A stretch of DNA of 64,000 nt from an uncultured Prevotellaceae bacterium (GCA_900317305.1 ONGG01000001.1:248001-312000); one strand, 5' to 3'. Positions 16,650-25,368 are shown, numbered from the stretch's first letter. Numbers and translations are program-made. The notes: a model not told the origin generated them from the sequence alone.

Positions 16650-16865
16650 AGGAGAGGGGACGGAGCAGTCGGCACCGATCATGATATGCCCCCTTGGTCC
16701 CTCGGCAATAATCTGGCGGGTCATTTCGGCAATTCCTGCAATGAAACGGTCGATGATTTCCTTTTTATCTGAAGGAATGTTGCCAGCAGACTGTTGTTGT
16801 CCATATACAACAGGACACATGGTAACTGCTAGTAAGAACACTAGGAGCAATCTGTGTTTTCTCAT
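16596..16865 (-). CDS. Small secreted protein of unknown function
   Basis: The 89-residue protein has a clear signal peptide (MRKHRLLLVFLLAVTMCPVV, cleavage near YGQ). A short helical segment follows (DKKEIIDRFIAGIAEMTRQI). No family is recognised. The upstream extension of the frame overlaps the preceding gene and is rejected. It follows the SUFU-like gene after 28 bases and probably shares its transcript. Its 3' end overlaps the WYL gene tail-to-tail. Confidence 0.65.
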   Translation of the reverse strand: MRKHRLLLVFLLAVTMCPVVYGQQQSAGNIPSDKKEIIDRFIAGIAEMTRQIIAEGPRGHIMIGADCSVPSPLDITANIHAAVSTAHGR

Positions 16866-16893
16866 AGTGCAATGTTGTTTGTCTATCTGTGGA

Positions 16894-17643
16894 TTATTTA
16901 CAATAATTCTTGCGATGAATATTGATGACAAGGTTTTCAATATCCTCATCGTCAATTTTGTCAATCAGTTCGTCGAATGAATGTTCCAATTTGTAATCCA
17001 TTTCCTCTTGATACAATGGATATATCTGGTAGAACGCTACTTTCTTGCCAAAAAGACTCAATTTCAGGGGCTCCACAATCTGGTTGTCACAGCCTATGGA
17101 GGGCAAAAGCACACAGGAATTGAATTGTGTGTTTTCTGCAAGATAACTCCCGTCATCAGTCAGATTCACCGTATGTGTATAGTAAAGCCAATCCTCTGAC
17201 CGTACAGGAAGCCGTGCTATGGTTTTCAACATTCTGATGGGCCAGTAGTCTTCTTCCTTGGAGGATTCCAGATTCCAATCCTTAGGCAGGAAAATGACGT
17301 ATTCTGCCCTGTCGCACACCTCTAATTTCAATTCATCGGGTATATTCATCTTGTATGCCCCAGCGCCCATGGTTACCAGTTTGTAATAGGGTTGCTCATC
17401 GGTGGGGGGAACAATAACAATGTCACAATGGATGTCGGGAGAAACCATTTCGTGTCCAACCAAATCAGACTTTCCGTATTGCCGATCGATGTAGGCGGAG
17501 ACCTTTTCCATTTCTTTTTCCGTGTAAGCATACAGCGGAATACTCTCTTTACTATTTTCTTCCATTGATTGTGTAGTTTGAGCGAAGGCAGTTACGACCA
17601 TCGCAGTTAATAATACGATTGCAATAACTCTGATGTTTCTCAT
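16894..17643 (-). CDS. Secreted SUFU-like (suppressor of fused domain) protein
   Basis: The 249-residue protein carries a signal peptide ending TAFAQ and a domain with the SUFU pattern: HCDIVIVPPTDEQPYYKLVTMG near residue 75, RAEYVIFLPKDWNLES near 115, YWPIRMLKTIARLP near 135, and LLPSIG near 180. In bacteria SUFU domains commonly act as immunity proteins or protein-binding modules; those are usually cytoplasmic, so export is notable. The in-frame ATG at 17670 lies against the -7 element (17671-17679) and is rejected in favour of 17643. Confidence 0.75.
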   Translation of the reverse strand: MRNIRVIAIVLLTAMVVTAFAQTTQSMEENSKESIPLYAYTEKEMEKVSAYIDRQYGKSDLVGHEMVSPDIHCDIVIVPPTDEQPYYKLVTMGAGAYKMNIPDELKLEVCDRAEYVIFLPKDWNLESSKEEDYWPIRMLKTIARLPVRSEDWLYYTHTVNLTDDGSYLAENTQFNSCVLLPSIGCDNQIVEPLKLSLFGKKVAFYQIYPLYQEEMDYKLEHSFDELIDKIDDEDIENLVINIHRKNYCK

Positions 17644-17670
17644 AAATGCGAAAAGAATACATATATTCAT

Positions 17671-17679
17671 GCAAAGATA
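17671..17679 (-). promoter_or_regulatory. -7 element of the SUFU-like gene
   Basis: TATCTTTGC on the minus strand. A second identical element lies at 17713-17721, so two start sites are possible. Confidence 0.5.
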
Positions 17680-17755
17680 ATTATAATTTGGGAAACAAAA
17701 TCATGCTCTTGTGCAAAGATAGTTAAAAAAATGACGTAAAGTCGTTCTTAAAACG

Positions 17756-17764
17756 TATCTTTGC
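17756..17764 (+). promoter_or_regulatory. -7 element before the truncated TIM-barrel gene
   Basis: TATCTTTGC 28 bases upstream of the ATG at 17793. Confidence 0.5.
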
Positions 17765-17792
17765 CAAATAATAATCTAAGAATGGAACGACT

Positions 17793-18389
17793 ATGCCATC
17801 CGCCAACATGGCCGATGCCATAGGCGCCGCTTGCTGCGTGAATGTGGTGGGCACTCCCTATGGGCCGCGCTGGGATGGTGGTTACCGCGACAATTTCAGC
17901 AGCAAGTTGTGGGGTATGGCCGTGGGGATGATACGCCAAGTCATCGACGCAGCCCGCCCACGGCACACCAAGTTCTGCATAGAGTGCATGCCGTGGATGA
18001 TACCCAGCAGTCCTGATGAGTGCCTGCGCCTGATAGAGGATGTAGACCGTGCGGAGTTTGGCACCCACCTGGATGTGGTGAACATGATTACCACGCCAAG
18101 AAGGTATTTTTATAATGATGAGTTCCTTGAGGAATGTTTCCGGAAACTGCATGGAACCATTGTGAGTTGTCATCTGAAGGATATCATGCTGAAGCAGGAA
18201 TATACCTTCCAGCTTCAGGAGTGTGCCTGTGGCGAAGGCCAACTGGATATCAAGCGATATGTCAGGCTGGCTTCTGCCGAGAATGTCAGCATGCCCATGA
18301 TCATCGAGCACCTCACTTCCGACGAGGAGTATGCGGCGAGCGTGAGGTATGTGCAGGAATTACTTCACTTGAGGAATGGCGAACATTGA
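17793..18389 (+). CDS. N-terminally truncated sugar phosphate isomerase/epimerase (AP-endonuclease-2-like TIM barrel)
   Basis: The 198 residues correspond to roughly the last two thirds of a xylose-isomerase-like TIM barrel. The metal-binding series is visible: Glu in KFCIECMPW near 63, Asp in GTHLDVVNM near 93, His in CHLKD near 128, and Glu in MIIEHL near 172. The first 80 or so residues of the fold are missing: no in-frame coding sequence lies upstream, and a plausible promoter sits directly in front. It is either a remnant that still has a promoter or an unusual short form. The product begins MPSANMADAIGAACCVN, which is internal sequence in full-length relatives. Confidence 0.7.
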   Translation: MPSANMADAIGAACCVNVVGTPYGPRWDGGYRDNFSSKLWGMAVGMIRQVIDAARPRHTKFCIECMPWMIPSSPDECLRLIEDVDRAEFGTHLDVVNMITTPRRYFYNDEFLEECFRKLHGTIVSCHLKDIMLKQEYTFQLQECACGEGQLDIKRYVRLASAENVSMPMIIEHLTSDEEYAASVRYVQELLHLRNGEH

Positions 18390-18515
18390 GACATCGACGC
18401 ACGACGGCTGCTCAATGCTCTCTATGATGGTCAACGTGGTAGTGCCATCAGAGCTTTTCTCCACGTTCTTCATCATAATGTGTTCCCAAAAGTAGTATTC
18501 CACACAAGAATTTGT

Positions 18516-18524
18516 TACCTTTGC
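18516..18524 (+). promoter_or_regulatory. -7 element before the CDF transporter gene
   Basis: TACCTTTGC on the plus strand, 160 bases upstream of the start codon. The resulting leader contains the dispersed repeat at 18631-18674. Confidence 0.5.
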
Positions 18525-18630
18525 AGTTGTTTAGAAAAATCACTTCATTCGCTTTGCTCATCAGTGACCTTCTCTGGTTGAAGGGAGTGCTGAAGATAAG
18601 CTGCCCATCGTCCACTGAGGTGTAGCCGGG

Positions 18631-18674
18631 CTATTGTCTGAACTCCTGAACTTCTGAACTTCTGAACTCCTGAA
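18631..18674. repeat. Dispersed core CTATTGTCTGAACTCC with 8-base microsatellite
   Basis: The core at 18631-18646 is followed by CTGAACTT/CTGAACTC repeats. It is nearly identical to 7868-7900 and to the reverse of 39907-39946. Unlike the other copies it lies in a 5' leader. Confidence 0.8.
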
Positions 18675-18683
18675 AATAAGCAG

Positions 18684-19811
18684 ATGCGAAACCAAAAACA
18701 TAAAGATATGGATCGTAGTTCCCAGATTATTCGGACCAGTTGGGTGGGCATAGTGGCTAATGTCCTTCTTGCTGGCTTCAAGGCCGCAGTAGGCATTTTG
18801 GCCAGTTCGGTGGCCATCGTGATGGATGCGGTGAACAACCTCAGCGATGCGCTCTCGAGCGTCATCACCATCATCGGTACGAAACTCTCGCAACGGCCTG
18901 CCGACCGGAAGCATCCCTTCGGCTTCGGCCGCATCGAGTATTTCAGTGCCATTATCATCGCCGTCATCGTTCTATCGGCTGGCATCACCTCGCTTATCGA
19001 GTCGGTGAAGAAGATTTTCAACCCTACCGAACCGGAATACACCACGACGACGCTCGTGGTCATTGTGGTGGCCATCGTAGTGAAGCTGGTGTTGGGGAGA
19101 TATGTCAAGCAGAAGGGGGAGCAACTGAACAGCGATGCCCTGATTGCCTCTGGATCGGATGCGCTTTTCGATGCCATCATCACGCTGGCCACCCTCATTT
19201 CGGCTGGTGTCATGCTGTTGTGGAATGTCAGCCTCGACGGTATCCTGGGCGCGCTTATCTCCATTGTCATCATCAAGGCCGGTATCGAAATGTTGGCCTC
19301 GCCTGTCAACGAACTGTTGGGCACCAGTATCTCGGCCGAACTCACCAATCAAATCAAGAAAGAGGTGACCGAGTTCGAGGGCGTGCATGGGGTGTACGAC
19401 CTGATTCTCCACAATTACGGTCCAGATGTGAAGATTGGCTCGCTCCACATCAATGTCTATGACACGATGACGGCACATGAGATACATGGGCTCACCCGCA
19501 AGATAACCATGCAGATGGCAGCGCGGCACGGTATTATCATGACCGTAGGCGTTTATGCCATTGCTACCGGAGAAAACAGGCGGGCTGAGTTGCAGTCGAA
19601 GGTGATGCAGACACTGGCTGGCCACGAGAACATCGTTCAGGTACATGGCTTCTACTATTCCGAGAAGGAAAATCTACTCTCCGTAGATGTCGTTCCCGAT
19701 ATTTCCGTTCACGATGATGCCGCGCTCACCAGTCAACTCATTAACGAGATCCAGCCTATGGTGCCCGGGATGCAAGTGCAAATCATTGTGGACCATAATT
19801 ACAGCGAATAA
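18684..19811 (+). CDS. Cation diffusion facilitator (CDF) family metal transporter
   Basis: The 375-residue inner-membrane protein has six predicted helices and the paired metal-binding motifs of zinc/iron CDF exporters: DAVNNLSD in helix 2 (residues about 48-55) and SGSDALFDA in helix 5 (about 155-163). The cytoplasmic C-terminal domain has the usual two-layer fold with His residues (SLHINVYDTMTAHEIHG). Metal choice cannot be read from sequence. ATG 18708 is a possible alternative start (MDRSSQ). Three small genes follow closely. Confidence 0.93.
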   Translation: MRNQKHKDMDRSSQIIRTSWVGIVANVLLAGFKAAVGILASSVAIVMDAVNNLSDALSSVITIIGTKLSQRPADRKHPFGFGRIEYFSAIIIAVIVLSAGITSLIESVKKIFNPTEPEYTTTTLVVIVVAIVVKLVLGRYVKQKGEQLNSDALIASGSDALFDAIITLATLISAGVMLLWNVSLDGILGALISIVIIKAGIEMLASPVNELLGTSISAELTNQIKKEVTEFEGVHGVYDLILHNYGPDVKIGSLHINVYDTMTAHEIHGLTRKITMQMAARHGIIMTVGVYAIATGENRRAELQSKVMQTLAGHENIVQVHGFYYSEKENLLSVDVVPDISVHDDAALTSQLINEIQPMVPGMQVQIIVDHNYSE

Positions 19812-19825
19812 TTATATCCATTGTC

Positions 19826-20164
19826 ATGACACTGCGTGAACTCATTTTATCCGTAGATGCTGATGATTTTGCCGACAGCCAACTCTTCCAAGAGCTGTTG
19901 AAGGTGAAGCCCGAATATGGCTTAGGTAGGACGATAGAGGTAAAGCAGATGGATGGGCAGGTGGCCGTTACCAATGTCCATGTCGGTTCATTAGGCGATA
20001 TCCTCACTTACCGGATAGTTGTGGCTCCTGCACTGAATATTTCAAAGAACCAACTCCTTGATGCCATCCTCAGGGAAATGTCGGCAGATGGTTTCACCGA
20101 TGCAGAGCAAAACAGTTTCTGGACAGAAATGACCAACCTGCAGAAAGCGAAGATCGTAAGATAA
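19826..20164 (+). CDS. Conserved-looking small protein of unknown function
   Basis: The 112-residue protein is cytoplasmic, acidic at its N-terminus (MTLRELILSVDADDFAD) and begins 14 bases after the CDF gene. It has an alpha-beta pattern and a helical C-terminus (DAEQNSFWTEMTNLQKAK). I do not recognise a family. Spacing suggests cotranscription with the transporter and the next two genes. Confidence 0.7.
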   Translation: MTLRELILSVDADDFADSQLFQELLKVKPEYGLGRTIEVKQMDGQVAVTNVHVGSLGDILTYRIVVAPALNISKNQLLDAILREMSADGFTDAEQNSFWTEMTNLQKAKIVR

Positions 20165-20175
20165 AGTCGAAAACC

Positions 20176-20424
20176 ATGGATTACTTGCCCAAAGATCCGG
20201 CCATTCTGGTGTCGAGCGTCAATATGCTCCTGCGTGATGAGGAGTTCGACTCGCTGGAGGCGTTGTGCTATGCTTTCGGCAGAGAGCCTATGGAAGTGAG
20301 AAACTATCTCTTCTCGCATGGCTTTGTATGGAGTGAGGAGCAGAAACAGTTCAGACCGATAGGCTACGATGGTGCCACGGCCATTGAAAGGGAGGATGAT
20401 TCAGCAGAAGTGAAGAAATGTTGA
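20176..20424 (+). CDS. DUF4250 domain protein
   Basis: The 82-residue protein carries the DUF4250 pattern LPKDPAILVSSVNMLLRDE near residues 4-22, followed by SLEALCYAFG and a helix resembling a small DNA-binding fold. The function of the family is unknown. It overlaps the next gene by 7 bases, which indicates coupled translation. Confidence 0.8.
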   Translation: MDYLPKDPAILVSSVNMLLRDEEFDSLEALCYAFGREPMEVRNYLFSHGFVWSEEQKQFRPIGYDGATAIEREDDSAEVKKC

Positions 20425-20663
20425 CCAAAGACAGCATAGAGACCGCTTATAGTTTCCTGCATCAGAAGCGGAACGTGTATGTTCATTCCACCATGGAATG
20501 GCAGCGCGATGACATCGAGTATGCCGTCGCCTCATTCGTTGATGAGATGAGCAAAGAATTGCTTGAGGTCATCTCCCATGGCAGGACAGATTTTCTAAAA
20601 GACCACCGCAAGTTTGGCAATGACATCACGCTGGCCGTGCAGCAGTTGGAACAACTGCTGTGA
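20418..20663 (+). CDS. Small protein of unknown function
   Basis: The 81-residue protein is mostly alpha-helical (DIEYAVASFVDEMSKELLEV, then KFGNDITLAVQQLEQLL) with no signal peptide or known motif. Its start overlaps the DUF4250 gene by 7 bases, so the two are probably made together. Confidence 0.7.
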   Translation: MLTKDSIETAYSFLHQKRNVYVHSTMEWQRDDIEYAVASFVDEMSKELLEVISHGRTDFLKDHRKFGNDITLAVQQLEQLL

Positions 20664-20822
20664 AATTGGCTTAGGTTGAGCGTATTTTGTACTTGTTCGA
20701 AAGTCCAATCATGATTTCAGAAAAGATGAATCGACGCCTTCATATCAGCATCACCCACCATATAGTCGGTCAGCGATGGCTCACGTCCTAGTTCACCTAC
20801 CATAGTTGAAATCAAATCTAAG

Positions 20823-21833
20823 TTACAACACCATTTTTCCAACGACTAGTTTGTCGCCACTCAGGTCGACTTCAAAAATGTGGGGGATGCGGATGTAACG
20901 GCCATCAACACTCTTGTGGCTATGAACCGACATCATCCACCGGCCATCGAGCGTTTTGAACAGCATGCCATGGCCGAAGTCGGGTGGGGTGATAGGTTCC
21001 TTCTCCTGAATCCATGGTCCGCTGAGCGTGCCCGACTGCGAATAGGCCACCCCTTGAGTATAGGTGCTATATACCCAACTGGTCCATATCATACCCAAAC
21101 GGCCGGTGGCAGTGCGGAAAAGGAACGGCCCGTCGGTCACTTTGTTGGGCTTCTCCACTCCGTCTTCTATTTCACGACTCCATGGGCTGTCGTGAGCACG
21201 GAAGAGCACCTCAGGCTGCCCGATGCTTCCGCTCAGGTCGTCTTTCAGCCGTATTTTCTCAATGGTGCCATTCCAGTTACTGAGCCATTCACCACAAAAA
21301 ACCATATAGGGCTGACCGTCTTTATCCGTCCAGAGTGTTCCGTCGAGGGTGGGGCGGTCGGCAGGCAGATACGTCTTGTCCTTCATCGGAACGTATGGTC
21401 CGCCGGGTTTGTCGCTCACCAATACGTGACTGGCTCTGCGCTCGATGACATTGCCGCGAACCACTCCGATTTTAACGTCACGATTGGTGAAAGTGGCGAA
21501 ATAGTAATACTTGCCTTTGTATTGATGCAACTCTGCCGCCCAGATCATGGGATGTGGACCCATCCACGACGTGGAGTCGGTCATCGCCACAACGTATGGT
21601 CCTGTCCAATATTCCAAGTCCTTACTCGAATAAAGCAAGCCTCCGGTGCCTGTCATGTAATACATTTGTGAAGCGGAATCGGCAAGGATGGCGGGGTCGC
21701 TCAGGCGTATCTCACTGATATGACGGCTCTTCACCTCTGGAAGTCTGCGACCTTGCCCCATGGAAACAGAACATGAGAGCACCAACATCAGGACAATCAG
21801 ACTTACGGTTTTGGATTTATGGTTTTGCTTCAT
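20823..21833 (-). CDS. GH43-family glycosidase with Asp at the expected acid position
   Basis: The 336-residue secreted enzyme (signal ending VSMGQ) has a five-bladed propeller pattern. The general base lies in RLSDPAIL near 47 and the second Asp in PTLDGTLWTDKDGQPYMVF near 165. At the position where GH43 enzymes normally have Glu-Gly-Pro it has KVTDGPFLF, that is Asp (codon 21132-21134). From memory this TDGP form occurs in other Bacteroidetes members, so it may mark a subfamily. Likely targets are arabinose- or xylose-containing side chains. The ATG at 21833 gives a good signal peptide and is preferred to 21878. Confidence 0.85.
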   Translation of the reverse strand: MKQNHKSKTVSLIVLMLVLSCSVSMGQGRRLPEVKSRHISEIRLSDPAILADSASQMYYMTGTGGLLYSSKDLEYWTGPYVVAMTDSTSWMGPHPMIWAAELHQYKGKYYYFATFTNRDVKIGVVRGNVIERRASHVLVSDKPGGPYVPMKDKTYLPADRPTLDGTLWTDKDGQPYMVFCGEWLSNWNGTIEKIRLKDDLSGSIGQPEVLFRAHDSPWSREIEDGVEKPNKVTDGPFLFRTATGRLGMIWTSWVYSTYTQGVAYSQSGTLSGPWIQEKEPITPPDFGHGMLFKTLDGRWMMSVHSHKSVDGRYIRIPHIFEVDLSGDKLVVGKMVL

Positions 21834-21909
21834 ACTATTCCGTTCATTACAATAGGTTGTTAGTTTAATCGGTATCAAAGATGAAGAGATGGCATTTCAT
21901 GTCCTACTC

Positions 21910-22162
21910 TTAATAATCCGTGATTTCGAGACCCGTAAATGGCTCGTTGTATTCAATCATATTCTCTTTCAGCCTTCGGTTCCATTGCACCACCTCGCTG
22001 GGCTGTTTTTTTTGCTTTCAACTTGTCGAGCATGATCTGCCATGAGGGTTTGTCGAAGTATTCTGCGATGAAGTCCACATCGAGAACATCAGTGCTGAGC
22101 CATAGCCAACCTGGGTCTTTGGCGTAACGCAACTTGATGGTATTCTCGCTGCCGGTATCATT
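21910..22162 (-). pseudogene. C-terminal remnant of an unidentified gene, frameshifted at a poly-A tract
   Basis: On the minus strand one frame reads DTGSENTIKLRYAKDPG, then WLWLSTDVLDVDFIAEYF and KPSWQIMLDKLKAKK. After a run of A residues (about 22010-22016) the reading continues in another frame (QPSEVVQWNRRLKENMIEYN to GLEITDY) and stops at 21910. Both parts are rich in coding-like composition, and together they look like the tail of a larger secreted enzyme. The upstream end abuts a -7-like element (TATATTTGC), with no start codon in the right frame. I cannot name the parent family. Confidence 0.55.
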
Positions 22163-22352
22163 TCATTGCAAATATAAAGAAAAATTGAAAAAATGCACCT
22201 GGTTATTGTATTATTTTCGACCATGTCCCATGAATTGGAACAACCCTACGTTATCTTTGCACTCGAATTCTATCTACAGTGAGTGTCGTGCGGTGGCATG
22301 ACAATCCTTTTTATAACTTGCTAATCCATATATCGTCTCGATTGTGAGACAC

Positions 22353-22387
22353 AAAAAAACAGGCGGAGCAACCTCCGCCTGTTTTTT
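22353..22387. terminator. Bidirectional terminator after uxuB
   Basis: A 15-bp A/T-ended stem (ACAGGCGGAG with CTCCGCCTGT) and loop CAA, with T runs on both strands. Confidence 0.85.
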
Positions 22388-22401
22388 AAGGTATTTGAAT
22401 G

Positions 22402-23988
22402 TTATCTTGCCGAAACATATTTGTGGAGGGTGGCTCGCACGGCACCTTTGCCGGCATAAAGTTCCTTCACCATGCCCTCTATCTGCTCGCCAAGGCCGGC
22501 AGCATAGAGGTCGAGGCCGAACACGTCGGCACGGCTGTACAGGTTATGCAGGCAACTGTAGTCCTGGTCGGCCTTGCCAATCTCCAATGGAGCCACAATG
22601 GCCTGCAGTTCAGCGAGCATGGGGTCGGGAGATGGCTCGAAGGGAGTGCCGTCGTCCTTGATTCCTTTCAGGTAGCGTGCATAGCCAGCCAGGGTGAGCG
22701 GGATGAGTTGGAGGTTCGACATGTCGAGGCCGCGGGCCACATACTTCTTGATGGTCTCGCCAAAGCGGATGGGCAGTTTCTGGCTGGTATCCATGGCGAT
22801 GCGCTGGGGTGCGTCGGGCATGAAGGGGTTGGGAAGCCTGCGGTTGATGACCGCTCCGATAAACTCGTAAGGATTGAGCACACCTGGGTCGGTGACCACT
22901 GGCATGGCCTCGATATAACCGATCTTCTGGATAAAGCTGCGTAGGTCGTCGTCGGCCATCTCGGCAGAGATGAGCGTGTAGCCCAGCATGCAGCCGTAGA
23001 TTGACATAGCAGTGTGGAGTGGGTTCAGACAGGTCGTCACTTTCATGGTCTCCACCTTGTCGACGGTCTCGCGCGTGGTGTAGAGTGCACCACCAAGGTC
23101 GAGTGGGGGACGGCCGTTGGTATAGTTGTCCTCGATCACCAGATACTGCACTTCCTCTGCGTTCACGAACGGTGCAGTGAAGGTGTGCTTCTCGGTCTCG
23201 ATGTAGTTGTTGTCGTCGAAGCCGTCGGCGGCAAGCATAGCCTGCACCTTCTCGTGCGGACGAGGAGTGATCTTGTCGATCATTGACCAGGGGAAGGTAA
23301 TCTTGGTCTCGTCTTTCAGATAGTCGAGGAAAGCGGAGGGCACAAGTCCGTCGGCTACCCATTTCTCGGCATAGGCGAAGACACCTGCTTTCACCTTGTC
23401 GCCATTGTGCGAGCAGTTGTCCATGCTCTGCACGGTGAGCGGGAGTGCTCCGGCCTGGAAACGCTCATAGAGCAGGGCGGTCACCTTACCCATGGCAAGC
23501 ACCGGTTTGAGACCACGTTCCAAGTCGGCAGGAGCCACGCTGTAGCCCTTCTCGGTGATGGTGAAAGAGATCATCTGCAGCGAGGGGGCACGGAAAATCT
23601 CCACCAGACGGTTCCAGTCGTCGAACTGGTAGTCGGCTTTCAAGGCCTCGGTCACCGAAGCGATGACCTTCTTCTCTATCGTGCCGGTAGACTGGAGGCT
23701 CACGAGCAACGAGAGATTGTTATAGGGAGCATAGGCTTTGTCGATGACCTCGAAGTCGAAGGTCTCGGCCACGATCACGCCATGATCGTACTGCCCGCTG
23801 TTGAGGGCATCGTTAAGAATGGCAGCCGGGAATGCGCGGAAGATGTTTCCACCACCAAAGTGTACCCACCTGGGGTCGTCGTGGGTCTTCTTGCATACAG
23901 CGGCTATGTCGAACTTGGGAAGCTGGTAGCCTTTTGATTCCCATTCCTGGGCATTGTATTTGCCTGAAAGGATGTCGGTAAGTTTCAT
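22402..23988 (-). CDS. uxuB: Fructuronate reductase/mannitol dehydrogenase family protein
   Basis: The 528-residue NAD-dependent oxidoreductase belongs to the polyol dehydrogenase family. The N-terminal domain has WVHFGGGNIFRAFPAAIL near 42 for nucleotide binding. The catalytic segment MSFTITEKGYSV-like stretch is near 137, and DNCSHNGDKV near 187 carries conserved Asn/His residues. It directly follows uxuA, so its likely reaction is reduction of D-fructuronate to D-mannonate. Tagaturonate reductase activity is not excluded because no separate uxaB is visible here. Confidence 0.88.
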   Translation of the reverse strand: MKLTDILSGKYNAQEWESKGYQLPKFDIAAVCKKTHDDPRWVHFGGGNIFRAFPAAILNDALNSGQYDHGVIVAETFDFEVIDKAYAPYNNLSLLVSLQSTGTIEKKVIASVTEALKADYQFDDWNRLVEIFRAPSLQMISFTITEKGYSVAPADLERGLKPVLAMGKVTALLYERFQAGALPLTVQSMDNCSHNGDKVKAGVFAYAEKWVADGLVPSAFLDYLKDETKITFPWSMIDKITPRPHEKVQAMLAADGFDDNNYIETEKHTFTAPFVNAEEVQYLVIEDNYTNGRPPLDLGGALYTTRETVDKVETMKVTTCLNPLHTAMSIYGCMLGYTLISAEMADDDLRSFIQKIGYIEAMPVVTDPGVLNPYEFIGAVINRRLPNPFMPDAPQRIAMDTSQKLPIRFGETIKKYVARGLDMSNLQLIPLTLAGYARYLKGIKDDGTPFEPSPDPMLAELQAIVAPLEIGKADQDYSCLHNLYSRADVFGLDLYAAGLGEQIEGMVKELYAGKGAVRATLHKYVSAR

Positions 23989-24007
23989 GATTGTCGTTTT
24001 TTGGATG

Positions 24008-25240
24008 TTAGTCGAAGAAACCGGGTTGTTTGTATTCGATGCCCAGCTCGCGGTCTACGGTGGCAAGGATGCCCTGCACCTGACCAAGTGCGAACATGCG
24101 GCCGAGGAAGCTGTAACCTGCGTTGTAGCCACGCTCTTCGTCGCCAAGCATCGTCATACCATGGTCGACGCGCATGGGCAGGTCGGGATTCTCGCGCTCG
24201 AAGATGCGGGCAAGCTCTACGATATCGGCACGGCCTCCAAGGTGGCTAGCCTCGGTGAAGTCGCCGTTGGGGAAGATATGACAGGAGCGGAGGTGTACGA
24301 AGTGGGTGCGGGGTGCAAACTTGCGGGCCATCTCCACCACATTATTATATGCTCCGGCTGAGAGCGATCCGGCACAGAAGGTGAGACCGTTGTGCTTGTT
24401 GTCCACGGCTTTGAGGAACCACTCGATGTCCTCCTCGGTGCGAACGATGCGCGGAAGTCCGAGAATCTCGATGGGTGGGTCGTCGGGGTGCACGCACATG
24501 TTCATGCCATATTCCTCGCAGGTGGGCATGATGGCCTCGAGGAAGTATTTCATGTTGGCACGGAGCTGGGCCTTGTCGATGCCTTTGTAGAGGTCGAGGA
24601 AGTCGCGGAACTTCTGTATGGGTGCCTCGTCGTTCTCGCTGAAGTTGCCCGATACGAATCCCTGGGTCTTGATGATGATGTTCTCCACGAGCTTGTGCTC
24701 TTTCTCAGGAGTCATCGTCTTCGAAAGTTCGTCGGCCTCGGCAAGCACGTTGCGGCCCTGGCCCACGCCGGCGGGGAACTCAAACTTTGCCCACTCCTCG
24801 CGGGCGCCTTCGCGTTTCAGGATGTAGATGTCGAAATAGGCAAACTCGGCATACGAGAAATAGAGGTTCGAACTGCCGTTGGGGTTGTCGTGAAGCAGGT
24901 CGGTGCGGGCCCAGTCGAGGACGGGCATGAAATTGTAGCAGATGGTATGGATGCCCTCGGCCGAGAGGTTGCGGAGGCTTTCCTTGTACACCTCTATCTG
25001 CTCGTCGCGGTCGGGACCGCCATATTTAATGGTCTCCACCACAGGCAGCGACTCCACCACGCTCCAGCGCATGCCATAACTCTCGATATACTCTCTCAGG
25101 TCCCTGATCTTCTCACGGGTCCATACTTCACCCAGGGGCACGTCGTGCAGGGCGGTGACAATACCTTCAACTCCGATCTGACGGAGCATGGCAAGCGTTA
25201 TCTTGTCGTTCTTGCCAAACCATCTCCATGTCCTTTCCAT
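24008..25240 (-). CDS. uxuA: D-mannonate dehydratase
   Basis: The 410-residue TIM-barrel enzyme converts D-mannonate to 2-keto-3-deoxy-D-gluconate. The family N-terminus MERTWRWFGKNDKITLAMLR, the MRWSVVESLPV segment near 56, MCVHPDDPP near 248 and FVHLRSCH near 310 match UxuA. Metal ligands are expected among these Cys and His residues. It precedes uxuB by 19 bases on the same strand, forming the glucuronate branch unit. A close promoter was not identified. Confidence 0.95.
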   Translation of the reverse strand: MERTWRWFGKNDKITLAMLRQIGVEGIVTALHDVPLGEVWTREKIRDLREYIESYGMRWSVVESLPVVETIKYGGPDRDEQIEVYKESLRNLSAEGIHTICYNFMPVLDWARTDLLHDNPNGSSNLYFSYAEFAYFDIYILKREGAREEWAKFEFPAGVGQGRNVLAEADELSKTMTPEKEHKLVENIIIKTQGFVSGNFSENDEAPIQKFRDFLDLYKGIDKAQLRANMKYFLEAIMPTCEEYGMNMCVHPDDPPIEILGLPRIVRTEEDIEWFLKAVDNKHNGLTFCAGSLSAGAYNNVVEMARKFAPRTHFVHLRSCHIFPNGDFTEASHLGGRADIVELARIFERENPDLPMRVDHGMTMLGDEERGYNAGYSFLGRMFALGQVQGILATVDRELGIEYKQPGFFD

Positions 25241-25315
25241 AATATTTTTTCTTGATTAGTGATTCATAGTCTTCGATAAGGAGAAACACAAGTTCCTTCC
25301 ATTTTTTGCTGCTTA

Positions 25316-25350
25316 AAGAAAAAAGAGCCTGTCCCTTTCCGAACAGGCTC
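25316..25350 (-). terminator. Terminator of rpsA
   Basis: GAGCCTGT pairs with ACAGGCTC around a 10-base loop and is followed by a T run on the minus strand. Confidence 0.8.
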
Positions 25351-25368
25351 CCGTTATCTCAGGACGGC

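Noticed and set aside
18360-18510. Minus-strand open stretch resembling the tail of a protein (YYFWEHIMMKNVEK to SMFAIPQVK)
   Set aside because: No start or upstream gene body is present, it overlaps the plus-strand TIM-barrel gene end and its upstream part reads through the plus-strand promoter. The coding look may be a composition effect.
20730-20822. Minus-strand ORF of about 28 codons after the GH43 gene (MVGELGREPSLTDYMVGDAD)
   Set aside because: Too short, no ribosome-binding signal and no recognisable family; possibly a fragment, but not supportable.
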